Positions 63,004 through 64,000 of a stretch of 64,000 nucleotides of DNA are shown here, one piece after another. The DNA lies in NCBI RefSeq assembly GCF_014695585.1, contig NZ_JACJON010000058.1, positions 102,176 through 166,175 on the forward strand, read 5' to 3'. Position numbers and translations under genes: made by a program. The first letter of the stretch is position 1; the number at the start of each line of letters is the position of its first letter. Under the pieces are notes generated by a model. That model saw only the letters and a list, made by a program, of their open reading frames with translations, was not told where the DNA came from and did no database searches. Source of the stretch: Microcoleus sp. FACHB-831. Its GTDB lineage: Bacteria > Cyanobacteriota > Cyanobacteriia > Cyanobacteriales > FACHB-T130.

Positions 63004-63594
63004 ATGCCCCGTACCCCAGCAGAAAACGAGCGCATCCGTCAGGCAACGCGGGAGCAAATCTTGAAAGCGGCGATGGATTTGTTCTTCACGAAAGGCTATC
63101 ACGCCACTTCGATTGAAGATATCGCAAGACTTGCAGAGATTTCCAAGGGACTGCTTTACCACTACTTCAAGGGTAAGGAAGACGTTTTGGCAGCACTGGT
63201 CGATGTGCGGCTCAATGATCTGCTGGTTGTCATGAATGCCGCCGCCGCCAAGTCAACGCCTGCTGAGCAAATTCGCCATATTGCCGAGGGTGCGTTAGAC
63301 GATGTGCGACGGCAACCAGAGGTTTTCCGATTTTATCTCAATCTGTTTACCCAACCCCGGCTCGACCCGATTGTGGCGAAATATAGCCAGAAGTTGATGG
63401 ATGAGCAGGCAAAGCAGTTTGAAATCCAGACGCAGATGTTCAGCGAGTTGGGAGTTGCTAACCCACGACAGCGATCGCTCTATTTTTCCTCAACACTTCA
63501 GGGCATTATGCTGATGTTTTCAACTTATCCCAAAACCTATCTGTTAGATGCGGTCAAGGCACAGGTGATTGCGGAGTTTTGTGAGGAAGATTGA
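63004..63594 (+). CDS. TetR family repressor
   Basis: 196 aa. Helix-turn-helix ATSIEDIARLAEISKGLLYH and a C-terminal ligand domain typical of AcrR/TetR types. It is second in an operon with the hydrolase and should bind the TGACTGA palindrome upstream, giving feedback induced by the hydrolase substrate. Confidence 0.92.
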   Translation: MPRTPAENERIRQATREQILKAAMDLFFTKGYHATSIEDIARLAEISKGLLYHYFKGKEDVLAALVDVRLNDLLVVMNAAAAKSTPAEQIRHIAEGALDDVRRQPEVFRFYLNLFTQPRLDPIVAKYSQKLMDEQAKQFEIQTQMFSELGVANPRQRSLYFSSTLQGIMLMFSTYPKTYLLDAVKAQVIAEFCEED

Positions 63595-63610
63595 GTGTCA
63601 CAAAGCCATC

Positions 63611-64000
63611 TCATTCATCTGTGACTTTTCCTCGCATCGTCTTAATCTGACTGCGCTTAGTTTTGCTATCCAGACGCTTTCTTTGAGAACTCCGAGTCGG
63701 TTTACTCTTTTTGCGGGGTTTGGCGACTGCGATCGCACTCTTAATCAAGTCTTGCAATCGTTGCAATGCCTCTTCTCGATTTTGCTCTTGGCTGCGGTGT
63801 TCCTGTGCCTTGATGACAATGACACCTTCTTTAGTGATGCGCTGGTCAGAAAGCTTCAACAGCCGCTCTTTGTAGCGTTCAGGTAGTGAGGAAGCCACAA
63901 TGTCAAAGCGCAGGTGAATGGCAGTCGCCACCTTATTTACATTTTGTCCCCCTGCCCCTTGCGATCGCACCGCACTCATCTCAATCTCATGCTCTGGAAT
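63611..64000 (-). CDS. arfB: Alternative ribosome-rescue factor ArfB, N-terminus cut by right edge
   Basis: At least 130 aa visible. The peptidyl-tRNA hydrolase motif GGQ is in [20 protein letters not shown], and the basic C-terminal tail ([15 protein letters not shown], ending [10 protein letters not shown]) enters the mRNA channel of stalled ribosomes. The frame remains open upstream (IPEHEIE before MSAVRS), so the start lies beyond 64000. Convergent with the TetR gene, 16 bp apart. Confidence 0.93.
   Translation of the reverse strand: MPEHEIEMSAVRSQGAGGQNVNKVATAIHLRFDIVASSLPERYKERLLKLSDQRITKEGVIVIKAQEHRSQEQNREEALQRLQDLIKSAIAVAKPRKKSKPTRSSQRKRLDSKTKRSQIKTMRGKVTDE

Noticed and set aside
1..64000. 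CRISPR array, prophage or intact insertion sequence
   Set aside because: No regularly spaced repeats with unique spacers, no phage structural genes and no transposase gene were found; the 34-35 bp array has no spacers.

Overview
This looks like a stretch of cyanobacterial chromosome. The palindrome GCGATCGC (HIP1) occurs throughout, inside and between genes. The gene content fits: a LOV/PAS/GAF hybrid kinase, a plastid-terminal-oxidase-like alternative oxidase, a DevBCA-type exporter, a GUN4-domain protein and an SLH-domain protein. A filamentous oscillatorian type is my guess from these traits; the genus cannot be fixed from this sequence alone.

Layout. 1-73: start of a DUF924-type gene running off the left edge. 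331-14569: signalling block, with a 1869-aa LOV/PAS/GAF hybrid kinase, a lone receiver, an Hpt-REC-REC-diguanylate cyclase, a convergent REC-GGDEF-EAL phosphodiesterase and a CBS/PAS/GAF kinase. 14891-19457: PLP enzyme, Crp/Fnr-type regulator, tRNA-Ala, trhO, a class III adenylate cyclase and a duplicated broken trhO tail. 19484-22668: three poorly characterised helical/membrane proteins around a HIP1 tandem array. 22904-31506: alternative oxidase, cupin, methyltransferase, SLH/glycosylhydrolase, alpha/beta hydrolase, small proteins and several mobile-looking repeats. 32083-34144: MerR/TipAS regulator and an MFS exporter. 34574-37057: a one-polypeptide restriction-modification enzyme of BsuBI/PstI type. 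37173-38557: ArsR, SRPBCC and VOC genes. 38581-39166: remnant of a SulP transporter. 39310-43085: MASE1 hybrid kinase and a REC-kinase. 43295-47156: TetR plus DevBCA exporter. 47346-56820: WD40 protein, ABC exporter, SDR, VapBC, chemoreceptor-like protein, GIY-YIG protein and a second toxin-antitoxin pair. 57117-61485: GUN4 lipoprotein, AlkB, aldo/keto reductase, broken glycosidase and a PARG-like protein. 61623-64000: alpha/beta hydrolase and TetR genes between a truncated and an (edge-cut) intact arfB.

How parts may work together. The left block could couple blue light and other cues to cyclic-di-GMP: a LOV kinase is followed by a receiver and an active-looking diguanylate cyclase, facing an EAL phosphodiesterase across a shared terminator. 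Efflux genes each sit with a regulator and a visible operator.

Most notable points: (a) three 24-bp insertions, each inside a HIP1 site with GAT or a one-base variant on both sides, all in frame; (b) two loci (trhO, arfB) where foreign-looking genes sit between a full gene and a diverged copy of its 3' end; (c) the LOV kinase beside c-di-GMP enzymes; (d) the fused BsuBI/PstI-type enzyme with a hairpin leader; (e) a lipoprotein carrying a GUN4 domain; (f) a PARG-like protein. No CRISPR array, intact insertion sequence or prophage was seen.
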